Source: Gemmatimonadales bacterium UBA7835 (GTDB lineage Bacteria > Gemmatimonadota > Gemmatimonadetes > Longimicrobiales > Gaopeijiaceae). From it: a stretch of 64,000 nt of DNA. The DNA lies in assembly GCA_002500925.1 (NCBI GenBank), contig DLTN01000116.1, forward strand, positions 54,865-118,864, in the 5' to 3' direction. The position numbers and the translations under genes are program-made. The notes under the pieces are model-generated. The model had not been told where the DNA came from, did no database searches, and saw only the letters and a list, made by a program, of their open reading frames with translations. Of the stretch, positions 35,127 through 45,902 are shown piece after piece; position 1 is the first letter of the stretch, and every line of letters begins with the position of its first letter.

Positions 35127-37328
35127 ATGATGGCACGAGCGACGGCAAGAGACACGAGAACAGGTAGTCAGGGCCTCCGTAGTCGATTCGCTAGATTCTG
35201 GCATCCAAGAGAATACCTCCTTGCGATAGGATTCCTGGGGGCACTCGGCGTTGGTGGATTCTGGGGTACCTGGCAAAACCTATGCGCGGGGGACGCGTGT
35301 CCTTCGATTGCGCGTATTTCAACGTTTGAGCATGAACAAAAAAGCAAAATCTTAGCAGCCGACGGTGAACAGATCGCGGAATTCGGCTTTGAGACTCGTA
35401 CCCCAATCCGAATCACGGATTTACCAGCTCATGTCCACCAGTCGGTTGTCGCGATGGAGGACAAACGGTTCTATCAACACGGTGGGTTTGACCCAATCGG
35501 TTTCACACGAGCAGCGATCGGTGTAATCACCCTCAACTATGCGGGCGGCGGAAGCACGATCACCCAGCAGCTCGCTCGCAATCTCTTTGCTGAGATAGGA
35601 TTTGAGCAGCGCTATACCCGGAAAATCAAAGAGCTCCAGGTCGCTCTTGACCTAGAAAGATCCTACACAAAAGAACAGATCCTCGAGGCGTATTTGAACG
35701 AGATCTACATGGGTGGTGTCTACGGGTTCCAGGCTGCATCACTTCGGTACTTCGGAAAAGGAGTGGCAGACGTAAATGTGGCCGAAGCCGCTCTCCTTAC
35801 TGCTATTCTCAACCGCCCAACGTGGTATAACCCCTTCACAAACCCAGAGCGCGCACTAGCGCGCAGAAACACCGTTCTAGACCTCATGGAGCAGCAACGC
35901 TACCTAACCCAATCCGAGACCGAGCTTTGGAAATCCTTTCCCCTCCCAGAAGTCGAGCCAGATCGAGCCTCTACTCAGTTCGCTCCATACTTCGAGGAGT
36001 GGGTTCGGCAAATCTTAGCTGATCGCTTCGGTGAGGAGATCTATCGTGGAGGATTCCGAGTATACACAACCCTTGATATCCAGATGCAGGAAGCGGCGCG
36101 AGCTGCTATGGAAGCTGGTTGGGCAGAGATAGAGGCAGACTCGGCCAATTTCCTTCACCAACGTTACGAGCCGGCAGACACGTCCTACGGCAGTTCAACC
36201 CCCTATCTGCAGGGCGCATTCATCTCATTAGATCCGGAAACCGGTCACGTGAAGGCCCTGATAGGAGGTCGGGATTTCCAACACTCAAAATTCGATCGGG
36301 CAAGGCAAGCGCGGCGTCAGGCCGGATCTTCGTTCAAACCATTCGTTTACACTGCGGCGCTTAACACCGGAATACCTGCCTCCTATATCGTGGAGGATAT
36401 TCCCGTCGTATATCCGCAACTTGATGGGTCGGATTGGCGTCCCTCAAACTTCGTTGACGAATTCAAGGGGCCAATGACCCTCCGCGAGGGCCTCTATACA
36501 TCGACCAACATGATCGCGATCCGACTGGGCTGGGAGGAGGTCGGTATAGAAACCGTTGCCCAGACTGCCCGTCGGATGGGGATCATGACGGAGATTGAAA
36601 GGTTTCCTTCAACGACAATAGGTGCTTCTGAGGTAATCCCTCTGCAAATAGCTGAGGCATACTCATCTTTTCCTAACATGGGAACCAAAGTCCGACCGTT
36701 CCCAATCCTTAGGGTTGAAGACGACAATGGAACCGTCATATGGGAACCCCAGCCCGAAAAGACGACCGTTCTTGAGCCGTTACCTACCCGTATCGTTGTG
36801 GATATGCTGGAAGATGTCGTGCGACGTGGAACAGCCTACACGGCCGTGCGCGTCCGTGGTGGACTCCCCCATAACATCCCAGCCGCAGGAAAAACCGGAA
36901 CCACCAACGACGGGACAGATGTTTGGTTCACAGGGTTCACTGGAAACCTGCTCGCCACAGTCTGGTTCGGAATGGATACGCCACAGCCAATCTTCCGCTT
37001 AGGTCCTGGTCGCCGTCAGGCAACAGGAGGAGGACTGGCTGCCCCAGTTTGGGGTTCCTTCATGAGCCAGGTATACCGGGGTACATCAATCGATGACGAT
37101 ACCGGCAGAACGGGGTCACGCCCGCTCCTAGCTCGCCCACAGCTCTGGGAGATACCTGACGGCCTCAATGCGGTTGTGGTCGATCGCAAAACTGGACTAT
37201 TGGCGTCACGCTGGTGTCCCGAAGAAGATCAATACACCGAGTATTACATCCCGGGCACGGAACCAACTGATTTATGTGATCGTTCGAGTCGACGTTTCCG
37301 TTCCTCTAGGATTCGGGGCTCCCAATAA
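35127..37328 (+). CDS. mrcA: Penicillin-binding protein 1A (bifunctional glycosyltransferase/transpeptidase)
   Basis: Polymerises and cross-links peptidoglycan. 733 residues with one N-terminal membrane helix (about 30-48), a GT51 glycosyltransferase domain (EDKRFYQHGGFDP, GGGSTITQQLARNLF, RKIKELQVALDLE, LNEIYMGG) and a transpeptidase domain with SSFK near residue 400 (AGSSFKPFVYT), STN near 460 and KTGTTND near 588. A C-terminal tail has two Cys (RWCPEED, DLCDRS). E. coli PBP1a and 1b are longer; no OB or UB2H insert is evident. ATG 35127, with AAGG nine bases upstream. Confidence 0.94.
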   Translation: MMARATARDTRTGSQGLRSRFARFWHPREYLLAIGFLGALGVGGFWGTWQNLCAGDACPSIARISTFEHEQKSKILAADGEQIAEFGFETRTPIRITDLPAHVHQSVVAMEDKRFYQHGGFDPIGFTRAAIGVITLNYAGGGSTITQQLARNLFAEIGFEQRYTRKIKELQVALDLERSYTKEQILEAYLNEIYMGGVYGFQAASLRYFGKGVADVNVAEAALLTAILNRPTWYNPFTNPERALARRNTVLDLMEQQRYLTQSETELWKSFPLPEVEPDRASTQFAPYFEEWVRQILADRFGEEIYRGGFRVYTTLDIQMQEAARAAMEAGWAEIEADSANFLHQRYEPADTSYGSSTPYLQGAFISLDPETGHVKALIGGRDFQHSKFDRARQARRQAGSSFKPFVYTAALNTGIPASYIVEDIPVVYPQLDGSDWRPSNFVDEFKGPMTLREGLYTSTNMIAIRLGWEEVGIETVAQTARRMGIMTEIERFPSTTIGASEVIPLQIAEAYSSFPNMGTKVRPFPILRVEDDNGTVIWEPQPEKTTVLEPLPTRIVVDMLEDVVRRGTAYTAVRVRGGLPHNIPAAGKTGTTNDGTDVWFTGFTGNLLATVWFGMDTPQPIFRLGPGRRQATGGGLAAPVWGSFMSQVYRGTSIDDDTGRTGSRPLLARPQLWEIPDGLNAVVVDRKTGLLASRWCPEEDQYTEYYIPGTEPTDLCDRSSRRFRSSRIRGSQ

Positions 37329-37476
37329 CACCTTACGGCCTCCATTATCCTCCTTCTTGATTGAGATCTATCAGCCATACTAGGATCGCGACTAAGCAGA
37401 TCATCGCTGACATCAGTCGAGTGCCATTGGCCACCGCGTTACTTCGACAGCCTCCCGGTATAGAACTCTCCCTGTT

Positions 37477-38070
37477 GTGTATATTAAATCTGATCGGTCA
37501 CGGTCCGCATTGGAGCGACGATTGGGCAACAATGAAGTAATGACCGGCGAGGTTCTGATCCCTGCATCAGTCTTCAAATCATTGGGTTCCGAACTCGCTG
37601 TAGAACTAAACACGACAGAGGGAGCTCGGATGCTAAACCGAGCAGGATACCAGTCCGGACTCACAGCAGCTTCTTTGATGAACCAAGAGTCCGGGGGCGA
37701 TTCCTCATTTATGAGTCAGGATAGCTTCTGGGCTTCCATCTCAGCTTTTTTCTCAAGACGTGGCTGGGGAAAACTTTCTCACAGCACCCCTCATCGTGCG
37801 ATAGGAATGCTACGCGCCACCGACTGGGCGGAAGCAGAGCCGCAATCCGATACTAACGTTCGAGTCACGAACTGCAGTTTCAGCGAAGGTTACCTTTCTG
37901 GAATTCTCTCAAAGCTCTCGGGGCGCTCGGTGGCCGTGCTCGAGGTTTCTTGCCAAACTCGAGGGGACGACGCGTGCGAATTCGCTTTTGGTTCCGAATC
38001 AGCGATCCAGAAACTGGATAAAGCAATTTTAAACGGGACTGAGATATCGAATGCACTCAAAGAACTCTGA
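37477..38070 (+). CDS. V4R (4-vinyl reductase-type) small-molecule-binding domain protein
   Basis: 197 residues. The C-terminal half is a V4R domain: VTNCSFSEGYLSGILSKLSGRSVAVLEVSCQTRGDDACEFAFG, with the conserved Cys positions that bind metal in related proteins. The N-terminal part (LNRAGYQSGLTAASLM, GWGKLS) also fits the family. V4R domains sense or bind small hydrophobic or aromatic molecules in bacteriochlorophyll synthesis and in phenol/toluene regulators, but no output domain is present here. It overlaps ruvX by 20 bases, which suggests co-expression. Start GTG 37477; a downstream ATG at about residue 22 (MTGEVLIP) is the alternative. Confidence 0.75.
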   Translation: MYIKSDRSRSALERRLGNNEVMTGEVLIPASVFKSLGSELAVELNTTEGARMLNRAGYQSGLTAASLMNQESGGDSSFMSQDSFWASISAFFSRRGWGKLSHSTPHRAIGMLRATDWAEAEPQSDTNVRVTNCSFSEGYLSGILSKLSGRSVAVLEVSCQTRGDDACEFAFGSESAIQKLDKAILNGTEISNALKEL

Positions 38071-38515
38071 CTATAGCCCGCAAAGGTGTCGGGCACTCGG
38101 CATTGACTTCGGCACTAAGCGAATAGGTATGGCAGTAAGTGATTCCACTAACACTCTGGCTACGCCCCTCAAAACTCTCATCCGGCGAGAAGGGAAAAGA
38201 CCACCGTATGCACGTATGTCGGAGACCGCCACAGACTATGATGTGTGTCAACTAGTGGTCGGATTACCGCTGAGCCTTGATGGCAAAGAAAATGAATGGT
38301 GCGCTGAGGTGCGCTTGATGGGAGACAAACTCGGCAAGAAAATCGGAGCAGACGTCGCATATGTCGACGAACGGATGACATCGGTACGGGCAGAGCGAGC
38401 CGTGCACGCTGCAGGCTTGCCTCGCTCCAAGCGACGTGAAAAAGGGCGCGTCGATGCGGCGGCGGCGCAGCTTATTCTTCAGGCTTGGCTTAACAACCCC
38501 AGTATCGCACGATGA
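38051..38515 (+). CDS. ruvX: Holliday junction resolvase-like RuvX (YqgF)
   Basis: RNase H-fold nuclease implicated in 16S rRNA 5'-end maturation and Holliday-junction processing. 154 residues, normal size. It shows ALGIDFGTKRIGMAVSD with the first catalytic Asp, VVGLPLSLDGKE, VDERMTSVRAERA with further acidic residues, and DAAAAQLILQAWL at the end. The first 14 residues overlap the V4R gene. The stop overlaps the mltG start by four bases (ATGA), the common ruvX-mltG order. Confidence 0.93.
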   Translation: MHSKNSDYSPQRCRALGIDFGTKRIGMAVSDSTNTLATPLKTLIRREGKRPPYARMSETATDYDVCQLVVGLPLSLDGKENEWCAEVRLMGDKLGKKIGADVAYVDERMTSVRAERAVHAAGLPRSKRREKGRVDAAAAQLILQAWLNNPSIAR

Positions 38516-39516
38516 CGCTTCATCGACCGAACTGGATGAACAAGTGGGTACTAGTAACGCTTCTGGTTTTGCTGTTAAGCGTTATGACCATCTCTGGAAG
38601 AGGCGATGGTAAGCAAGTCATCGTCGAGATTCCCCCAGGTGCTTCATCTGGGGAAGTCGCCTATCTCCTAGAGGAAAACGAAATCATAGCTAGCGCTGTC
38701 CTCTTTCGAGCTTACGTAAGAATTAGAGGAGAGGACCGAAGCCTTAAGGCTGGCATCTACAGCATGCAAACCTCTAGTTCGATTCAAGAAGCATTTCGGA
38801 AAATTTCCCGCGGGGTAGTAGAGACTACCGCTATCACCATACCGGAAGGGCTCACCGTCTGGCAGATCGCTCCTATACTGTCAGAGATTACTCAGGATAC
38901 CGAAGACGAAATTACAATTGCCCTGCAGGATCCGATGCTTCCGGAACGCTTCAGCCTAGAGGGGCCTACAATCGAAGGATACCTATTCCCGGACACATAC
39001 AGGTTCGCGAATGGTATTAGCCTAGAGACAGTCATCACCACTATGATCGACCAATATAGATCGCTGTGGACGGATGCTAGGAGGACAGCACTCAGAGTAT
39101 CCGGAATGTCAGAGCATGAAATAGTGACGCTAGCTTCGATCATTCAGACGGAAGCTCGGCAGCTATCGGAAATGGCTCGGATCTCAGGCGTGTATCACAA
39201 CCGAATCCGCAACCGCTGGCTCCTTCAAGCCGACCCCACCGTGATCTATGCACTGGGCGGTTACAGAGAGCGCCTCCTCTACGCGGCTATAGACTCCGTG
39301 GCTGACAACCCCTACAACACCTATACCCAACCCGGGTTACCACCCGGACCGATCGCTTCCCCTGGAGCAATGGCGATCGACGCAGCGCTAACACCAGAGG
39401 AGCATGACTATTGGTACTTCGTAGCTCGACCGGACGGGTCCCACGTATTCACGCGCACGCTCGCAGATCACAACAGAGCTAAAGAAGAACAAAGACTGGC
39501 CAGAAATGGGCTATGA
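38512..39516 (+). CDS. mltG: Endolytic murein transglycosylase MltG
   Basis: Cuts nascent glycan strands and so sets their length. 334 residues. A single N-terminal membrane helix (about 11-28), a LysM-like lobe (IPPGASSGEVAYLLEENEIIASAVLFRAYVRI) and a catalytic YceG domain with EGYLFPDTYRF, LASIIQTEARQ (catalytic Glu), VYHNRIRNRWLLQADPTVIYA, PGLPPGPIASPG. Overlaps ruvX by four bases. thiE begins 51 bases later. Confidence 0.95.
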   Translation: MTLHRPNWMNKWVLVTLLVLLLSVMTISGRGDGKQVIVEIPPGASSGEVAYLLEENEIIASAVLFRAYVRIRGEDRSLKAGIYSMQTSSSIQEAFRKISRGVVETTAITIPEGLTVWQIAPILSEITQDTEDEITIALQDPMLPERFSLEGPTIEGYLFPDTYRFANGISLETVITTMIDQYRSLWTDARRTALRVSGMSEHEIVTLASIIQTEARQLSEMARISGVYHNRIRNRWLLQADPTVIYALGGYRERLLYAAIDSVADNPYNTYTQPGLPPGPIASPGAMAIDAALTPEEHDYWYFVARPDGSHVFTRTLADHNRAKEEQRLARNGL

Positions 39517-39567
39517 ATTGCCATCCTGACGGGCCCTTGCTCACCCTCAAACCCTGCGGATTATCCT

Positions 39568-40233
39568 GTGTTGTCTCAAGAACGACTTCGTCTGATGTTA
39601 ATAACTGGCTCGAGCCCAAGCGCGCCTAGGTCTATCCTCAGCATCGTGCAATCGGCACTGGAAGCCGGCGCACCCGCTATCCAACTGCGAGCTAAAAAAG
39701 CAAGAGCGCGTGACATGGCAGAGTTGGGTCGAAGACTTCGAGAACTCACAAAAGCGGCAGACGCGCTTCTCCTCGTTAATGACCGCTACGATGTCGCACG
39801 CGCAGTAGCAGCGGACGGAGTCCACCTAGGCCCTGAAGACGTACCGGTATCCGCGCTTAGACGCATAGCACCAAAAGGATTTCTGATTGGAGCTTCCGCC
39901 GACCAGCCTTCCGCGGCACAACGCCTGGTCTCAGAAGGAGCTGACTACATCGGATGTGGCGCTATTTATCCGACATTGAACAAGTTAGACGCGGGCCCAA
40001 CGATCGGCCTAGCAGGCCTCCAGGCAGTTGTTGACGCAGTTGAGGTTCCAGTCCTGGGCATCGGAGGTATAGACGCTGATGGAGCCCGGAAGATAGCAAC
40101 CCGTACCTCTGCCGCTGGCATCGCGGCAATCGGAAGCATCATGGATGCTGATGATCCAAGATCCGAAGTCTCTGCACTCCTGAGCCCTTTCAGGACCTAT
40201 GATTATAAAGGGGCAGCGAATCGTCCGACCTAG
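39568..40233 (+). CDS. thiE: Thiamine-phosphate synthase
   Basis: Joins the thiazole and pyrimidine phosphates to thiamine phosphate. 221 residues in a (beta/alpha)8 fold. Family marks are QLRAKKARARDM, LLVNDRYDVARAVAADGVHLGPED, IGASADQPSAAQRLVSEGADYIGCGAIYPTLNK, and GIGGIDADGARKI. Start GTG 39568 (or the TTG at 39571). I looked for a TPP riboswitch in the 51-base gap from mltG: no room and no THI-box. The end shares a CTAG with the convergent PHP gene. Confidence 0.9.
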   Translation: MLSQERLRLMLITGSSPSAPRSILSIVQSALEAGAPAIQLRAKKARARDMAELGRRLRELTKAADALLLVNDRYDVARAVAADGVHLGPEDVPVSALRRIAPKGFLIGASADQPSAAQRLVSEGADYIGCGAIYPTLNKLDAGPTIGLAGLQAVVDAVEVPVLGIGGIDADGARKIATRTSAAGIAAIGSIMDADDPRSEVSALLSPFRTYDYKGAANRPT

Positions 40234-41048
40234 AGCCCACCTGCATGCAAGAGATCCTCGATCTCGTGCGCGTCTACGTAGAAATCACCTAGTGCTCTTC
40301 CATGTTGTGGATTGTGCCAGTCCGAACCACCACTCATCAGTAGTCCGTTCGCCTTACAGATAGACTCCAATCGAAGTACGTCCGTTTTCTTGGACCGAGG
40401 GCGATACACCTCGAGACCCCTAAGTCCGGCCTCGAGCAAGAGAGGAAGAAGCGAATCGACCAGCTCCTCAGGCGGGTGCGCCCAAAGTGGAATACCACCC
40501 GCCTCACGCACCAAGTTTATCGCCGCTGTAGGTTCCAAAAGATTTGTGGGCACAAACGCCCTACTCTCGTTTCCAATAAGTCGTTCAAACGCGTCCCAGA
40601 CTGACTTAGCATACCCAGCTTTGACAAGAGCCTTAGCGAGGTGCGGTCGTCCAATTACAACCCCTTCTGGTCCAGCTTCATCCATAACCGCACCATACGA
40701 GATCTTAATCTCCATGCGGTCCAGCCTCTCGATCATCTCACGCATTCGTTCCGCTCGCCGGGACCCAGCGATACGACCGTGCTCTATAAGAACGGGCGAA
40801 CGTGGATCGACGAAGTAACCCAACACATGGATGTCAGCGGTCCCGTAGGTCGACGAGACTTCAATGCCAGAGATCACCTGTATACTAAAATTGCTAGCTC
40901 TTTCCTGGGCCGTTGCTACGCCGGCTACAGTGTCGTGATCCGTGATCGCTATGACGTCCAGACCGGCCACAACCGCCTCATTCACTACCTCGCCCGGAGA
41001 CCAGGCCCCGTCTGACGCCGTGGTGTGGATGTGGAGATCAAGCCTCAA
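40230..41048 (-). CDS. PHP-domain phosphoesterase (RNase AM/TrpH-like)
   Basis: 272 residues. Metal-ligand motifs of PHP proteins are intact: DLHIHTTASDGAWSP, AITDHDTVAG, GIEVSS, HPPEELVD and GSDWHNPQHG. Enzymes of this subfamily (TrpH/YciV) remove 5' nucleotides from RNA or act on 3',5'-bisphosphonucleotides. It starts 12 bases after atpC on the same strand and so may be read through from the ATP synthase operon. Its stop TAG overlaps the thiE stop on the other strand. Confidence 0.88.
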   Translation of the reverse strand: MRLDLHIHTTASDGAWSPGEVVNEAVVAGLDVIAITDHDTVAGVATAQERASNFSIQVISGIEVSSTYGTADIHVLGYFVDPRSPVLIEHGRIAGSRRAERMREMIERLDRMEIKISYGAVMDEAGPEGVVIGRPHLAKALVKAGYAKSVWDAFERLIGNESRAFVPTNLLEPTAAINLVREAGGIPLWAHPPEELVDSLLPLLLEAGLRGLEVYRPRSKKTDVLRLESICKANGLLMSGGSDWHNPQHGRALGDFYVDAHEIEDLLHAGGL

Positions 41049-41060
41049 ATCAACAAGATC

Positions 41061-41372
41061 TCAATCAATTTGGTCTACGAACACTACCTCAGGATCGGGA
41101 GCGTCTTTCGGTGGCTCATCACCCGCATACTCGGTCAGGAGGGTCACCATGTCTCTCTCAACCTTCAGCACACCTCCTACGACATGGAAATCCTCGCTTC
41201 CGCCACCCGAACGGTCGAGCGTGAGCTCACCAGAACCGATGAGCGAAAGCATGGGCGCGTGACCAGGAAGAATACCCACCTTCCCATCCCACGCCGGTGC
41301 TACCACGGCAGAAGCCTCACCCTCGAACACGATCCGGTCCGGAGACACGACACGCACGTGCAATGAAGCCAT
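41061..41372 (-). CDS. atpC: F1Fo ATP synthase epsilon subunit
   Basis: 103 residues, shorter than the usual 130-140. The N-terminal beta-sandwich is present (LHVRVVSPDRIVFEGEASAVVAPAWDGKVGILPGHAPM, GGVLKVERDMVTLLTE), but after VTLLTE only about 20 residues remain, without the two-helix C-terminal domain that inhibits ATP hydrolysis in many bacteria. Start ATG 41372, five bases after the atpD stop. Confidence 0.93.
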   Translation of the reverse strand: MASLHVRVVSPDRIVFEGEASAVVAPAWDGKVGILPGHAPMLSLIGSGELTLDRSGGGSEDFHVVGGVLKVERDMVTLLTEYAGDEPPKDAPDPEVVFVDQID

Positions 41373-41377
41373 CAGAA

Positions 41378-42811
41378 TCAGCCCTCAGCCGCGAGCTTTT
41401 CAGCTTCTGCAACCACTTCGTCGATCCCACCCTGCATATAAAAAGCCTGCTCCGGGAGGTGATCGAATTCACCGTTCGCAACCCGCTCAAACGACTCAAC
41501 TGTCTCTTCCAATTTTACATACTTACCGGAAATGCCAGTAAACTGCTCAGCCACGAAGAATGGTTGCGAGAGGAACCGGGCGATCCGGCGAGCGCGGCCG
41601 ACAATGATCTTGTCTTCCTCTGTCAGCTCGTCCATACCTAGGATGGCGATAATGTCCTGAAGATCCTTGTAACGCTGCAGGATAGCCTGTACCTGTGTAG
41701 CGACTCGATAATGGCGTTCACCCACAAACTGCGGATCCATTATCCGAGAGCTCGAATCAAGCGGGTCAACCGCCGGATATATGCCCTGCTCCGCTATAGA
41801 GCGCGAGAGGACAGTCTGAGCATCTAGGTGCGTGAACGCAGTAGCAGGAGCCGGGTCTGTAAGGTCATCGGCCGGCACATAGATGGCCTGCACCGAAGTG
41901 ATCGATCCGGCTGCGGTAGAGGTTATGCGCTCTTGGAGCTCACCCATCTCAGTACCGAGTGTAGGTTGGTATCCCACAGCAGATGGCATACGCCCCAATA
42001 GGGCGGACACCTCTGATCCCGCCTGTGTGAAACGGAAAATGTTGTCGACGAACAGAAGTACGTCTTGGTTCTCAACGTCACGGAAGTACTCAGCCATGGT
42101 CAACCCTGAGAGACCTACTCGAAGGCGGGCTCCCGGAGGTTCATTCATCTGGCCGTAAACAAGCGAGGTTGAATCCAGAACTCCCGACTCTTTCATTTCG
42201 AGCCAAAGGTCGTTGCCTTCTCGTGTCCTCTCACCCACGCCGCAAAAAACCGACTTGCCGCCGTGTTCCATCGCAATGTTGTTAATGAGCTCCATGATGA
42301 TGACGGTCTTACCGACGCCGGCACCTCCAAATAGACCCGTCTTCCCACCCTTTACATAAGGAGCCAGTAGGTCGACGACCTTTATGCCGGTCTCAAAAAT
42401 CTCCGTCTTGGGCTCAAGCTGATCAAACTTTGGAGCTAGTCGGTGTATGGGCCACCTTTCGACCTCATCCGCTTTTTCTCCTCCGACTGGACCCATCTCA
42501 TCTACAGGTTCGCCGAGCACATTCAAGATTCTCCCGAGAGCAGCCTCCCCGACCGGGACCGAAATCGACGCCCCAGTGTCAGAAACTTCCATCCCGCGCG
42601 TCACACCGTCTGTGGAAGACATGGACACAGCACGAACCTGTCCGCGACCGATGTGCTGCTGCACTTCGGCAATCAGCTCGATCTCTTGGCCAGCCTCGTT
42701 CGTCGTCTTGAGTGAAAGCGCGTTGTAGATCTCAGGCAAATGGGCGGCCTCGAACTCAACGTCGAGGACCGGTCCAATGACCTGAACGACCTTTCCAGTG
42801 TTATCAGCCAT
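41378..42811 (-). CDS. atpD: F1Fo ATP synthase beta subunit
   Basis: Catalytic subunit of F1. 477 residues. Walker A GGAGVGKTVI, catalytic Glu in GERTREGNDLW, LLFVDNIFRFTQAGSEVSALLGRMPSAVGYQPTL and the DELSEEDK-like DELTEEDKIIV (DELSEED loop region). Next gene downstream is atpC. Confidence 0.97.
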   Translation of the reverse strand: MADNTGKVVQVIGPVLDVEFEAAHLPEIYNALSLKTTNEAGQEIELIAEVQQHIGRGQVRAVSMSSTDGVTRGMEVSDTGASISVPVGEAALGRILNVLGEPVDEMGPVGGEKADEVERWPIHRLAPKFDQLEPKTEIFETGIKVVDLLAPYVKGGKTGLFGGAGVGKTVIIMELINNIAMEHGGKSVFCGVGERTREGNDLWLEMKESGVLDSTSLVYGQMNEPPGARLRVGLSGLTMAEYFRDVENQDVLLFVDNIFRFTQAGSEVSALLGRMPSAVGYQPTLGTEMGELQERITSTAAGSITSVQAIYVPADDLTDPAPATAFTHLDAQTVLSRSIAEQGIYPAVDPLDSSSRIMDPQFVGERHYRVATQVQAILQRYKDLQDIIAILGMDELTEEDKIIVGRARRIARFLSQPFFVAEQFTGISGKYVKLEETVESFERVANGEFDHLPEQAFYMQGGIDEVVAEAEKLAAEG

Positions 42812-42828
42812 GATGTCCTTATTTATCC

Positions 42829-43689
42829 CTACTCGAGGGCGGCGGAGCCACCGACGATCTCGGCGATCTCCTGCGTGATCTGGGCCTGACGGGCCCTGTT
42901 GTAAGTCCGAGTGAGGTGCTCAAGCACGTCACCAGCGTTGTCGGTTGCAGATTTCATCGCCGACCTGCGGGCACCCTGCTCCGCGGCGGCATTCTCCACT
43001 AGTGCCGTATAGACGGCATTGCGGATATAAACGGGGAGGATCCGTTCCAAGATCATGTCCCCACTGGGGCTCAGAATGTAGACGTCAGCCGATGATGCGT
43101 TTTCATCACCCGATATCGGTAGCAAGTCACGCGTGTGCGGCGGCGTCGACATCGCCGACTTGAACTTTGAGCTCACGAGATACACTGCATCCACTTGTCC
43201 GTTCTCGAAACGTTCTCGCACTGGGGCGATTATCGCTTCAGCATCGTCAACGGTCGGACTGTCCCCCACATTCACCTTCTCCGTTGTGATCTCTTCACCA
43301 CGGAATCGGAAGTAAGCAACACCCTTCTTTCCCGCTATGTGCAATTCTGTCTCTATACCTTGAGCGCGCAGATCCTCCATAAGATTGCGAGCCTGCTTGA
43401 TGAGGTTTGAGTTGAATCCACCGCATAAGCCACGGTTCGCCGTCAGTAGCACTACTGCGGCCCGCGATACCTCTTTCGGCCGTCTTAGAATCGGGTATTT
43501 CTCACTCAACGCAGGAGAATAAAGTCCTCCCACGATCTCCTGAAGCGCATCCGCATAAGGCCGGGCCGCCTGAACCCGGTCTGACGCCTTCTTAAGCTTT
43601 GAAGTCGCTACGAGCTCCATTGTGCGCGTTATTTGCCGGGTGTTTTCGACTGACTTTATCCGGCGCTTTACGTCCGCGTCACCTGCCAC
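42829..43689 (-). CDS. atpG: F1Fo ATP synthase gamma subunit
   Basis: Rotor shaft of F1. 286 residues with the N-terminal helix RIKSVENTRQITRTMELVATSKLKKA, the LTANRGLCGGFN motif and the C-terminal SATDNAGDVLEHLTRTYNRARQAQITQEIAEIVGGSAA helix. Between atpA and atpD as usual. Confidence 0.97.
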   Translation of the reverse strand: MAGDADVKRRIKSVENTRQITRTMELVATSKLKKASDRVQAARPYADALQEIVGGLYSPALSEKYPILRRPKEVSRAAVVLLTANRGLCGGFNSNLIKQARNLMEDLRAQGIETELHIAGKKGVAYFRFRGEEITTEKVNVGDSPTVDDAEAIIAPVRERFENGQVDAVYLVSSKFKSAMSTPPHTRDLLPISGDENASSADVYILSPSGDMILERILPVYIRNAVYTALVENAAAEQGARRSAMKSATDNAGDVLEHLTRTYNRARQAQITQEIAEIVGGSAALE

Positions 43690-43725
43690 TTCGTCTCTCC
43701 TCTACTCGGTAAAGAGTTAGCCGAT

Positions 43726-45291
<1,566 letters not shown>

Positions 45292-45326
45292 CTTAATTTG
45301 TCTGGATTTTGGAGTTTAAATTCAGT

Positions 45327-45902
45327 TCAGGCTATCGCTGCTTCACCGGAGTCGGTGGGCAGGTCGGCCGCGAGCATCTGGCGGCGCAACCCTTCCATCC
45401 GCCTTCGGACCGATCCATCGTAGATCGTGTCCCCTGTACGTACTACTAGTCCTCCCAGGATACCTACATCTACCCGGAAGTGCGGGATCGCTCTTTTGCC
45501 GAGTGCCACAGAGAGCTTTCTCGCAATCAACTCACGAGTTGCTTCGTCCACTGGACGGGCCACCGTTACCTGCACGTGCTCCCTTCCCATGTGAGCATCG
45601 AGCAGTACTTGATACTGATGAGAAATCGACCGCAAAAGCCGCTGACGTCTCTTGTCAATTGTAACTAGAACAAAATTCACGACATGCTTGGGCAAAGACG
45701 CTTCAAAAGCCTTCTTGACCACATTCTTTTTGTCAGCGTCATCAATTCGCGGAGTTTCAATGAACAAGCGGAACTTCGGATCTTCCTCAATCAGCTTCGC
45801 GACCGTTTCGACGGCATCTCCATAGTCCTGAAGAGCTTCGTTCCGCAGAGCTAACTCGAAAAGTGTCTCTGCGTAATTCCGCGCTACAGTTTCGTCCCTC
45901 AA
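45327..45902 (-). CDS. atpH: F1Fo ATP synthase delta subunit
   Basis: 191 residues: an N-terminal helical bundle (RNYAETLFELALRNEALQDYGDAVETVAKLI) and C-terminal part (VARPVDEATRELIARKLSVAL, VDVGILGGLVVRTGDTIYDGSVRRRMEGL). Peripheral stalk link to F1. The start ATG overlaps the atpF stop by four bases. Confidence 0.93.
   Translation of the reverse strand: MRDETVARNYAETLFELALRNEALQDYGDAVETVAKLIEEDPKFRLFIETPRIDDADKKNVVKKAFEASLPKHVVNFVLVTIDKRRQRLLRSISHQYQVLLDAHMGREHVQVTVARPVDEATRELIARKLSVALGKRAIPHFRVDVGILGGLVVRTGDTIYDGSVRRRMEGLRRQMLAADLPTDSGEAAIA

Noticed and set aside
39517..39567. TPP riboswitch before thiE
   Set aside because: Only 51 bases and none of the THI-box core; the region before thiD (20 bases) is too short as well.
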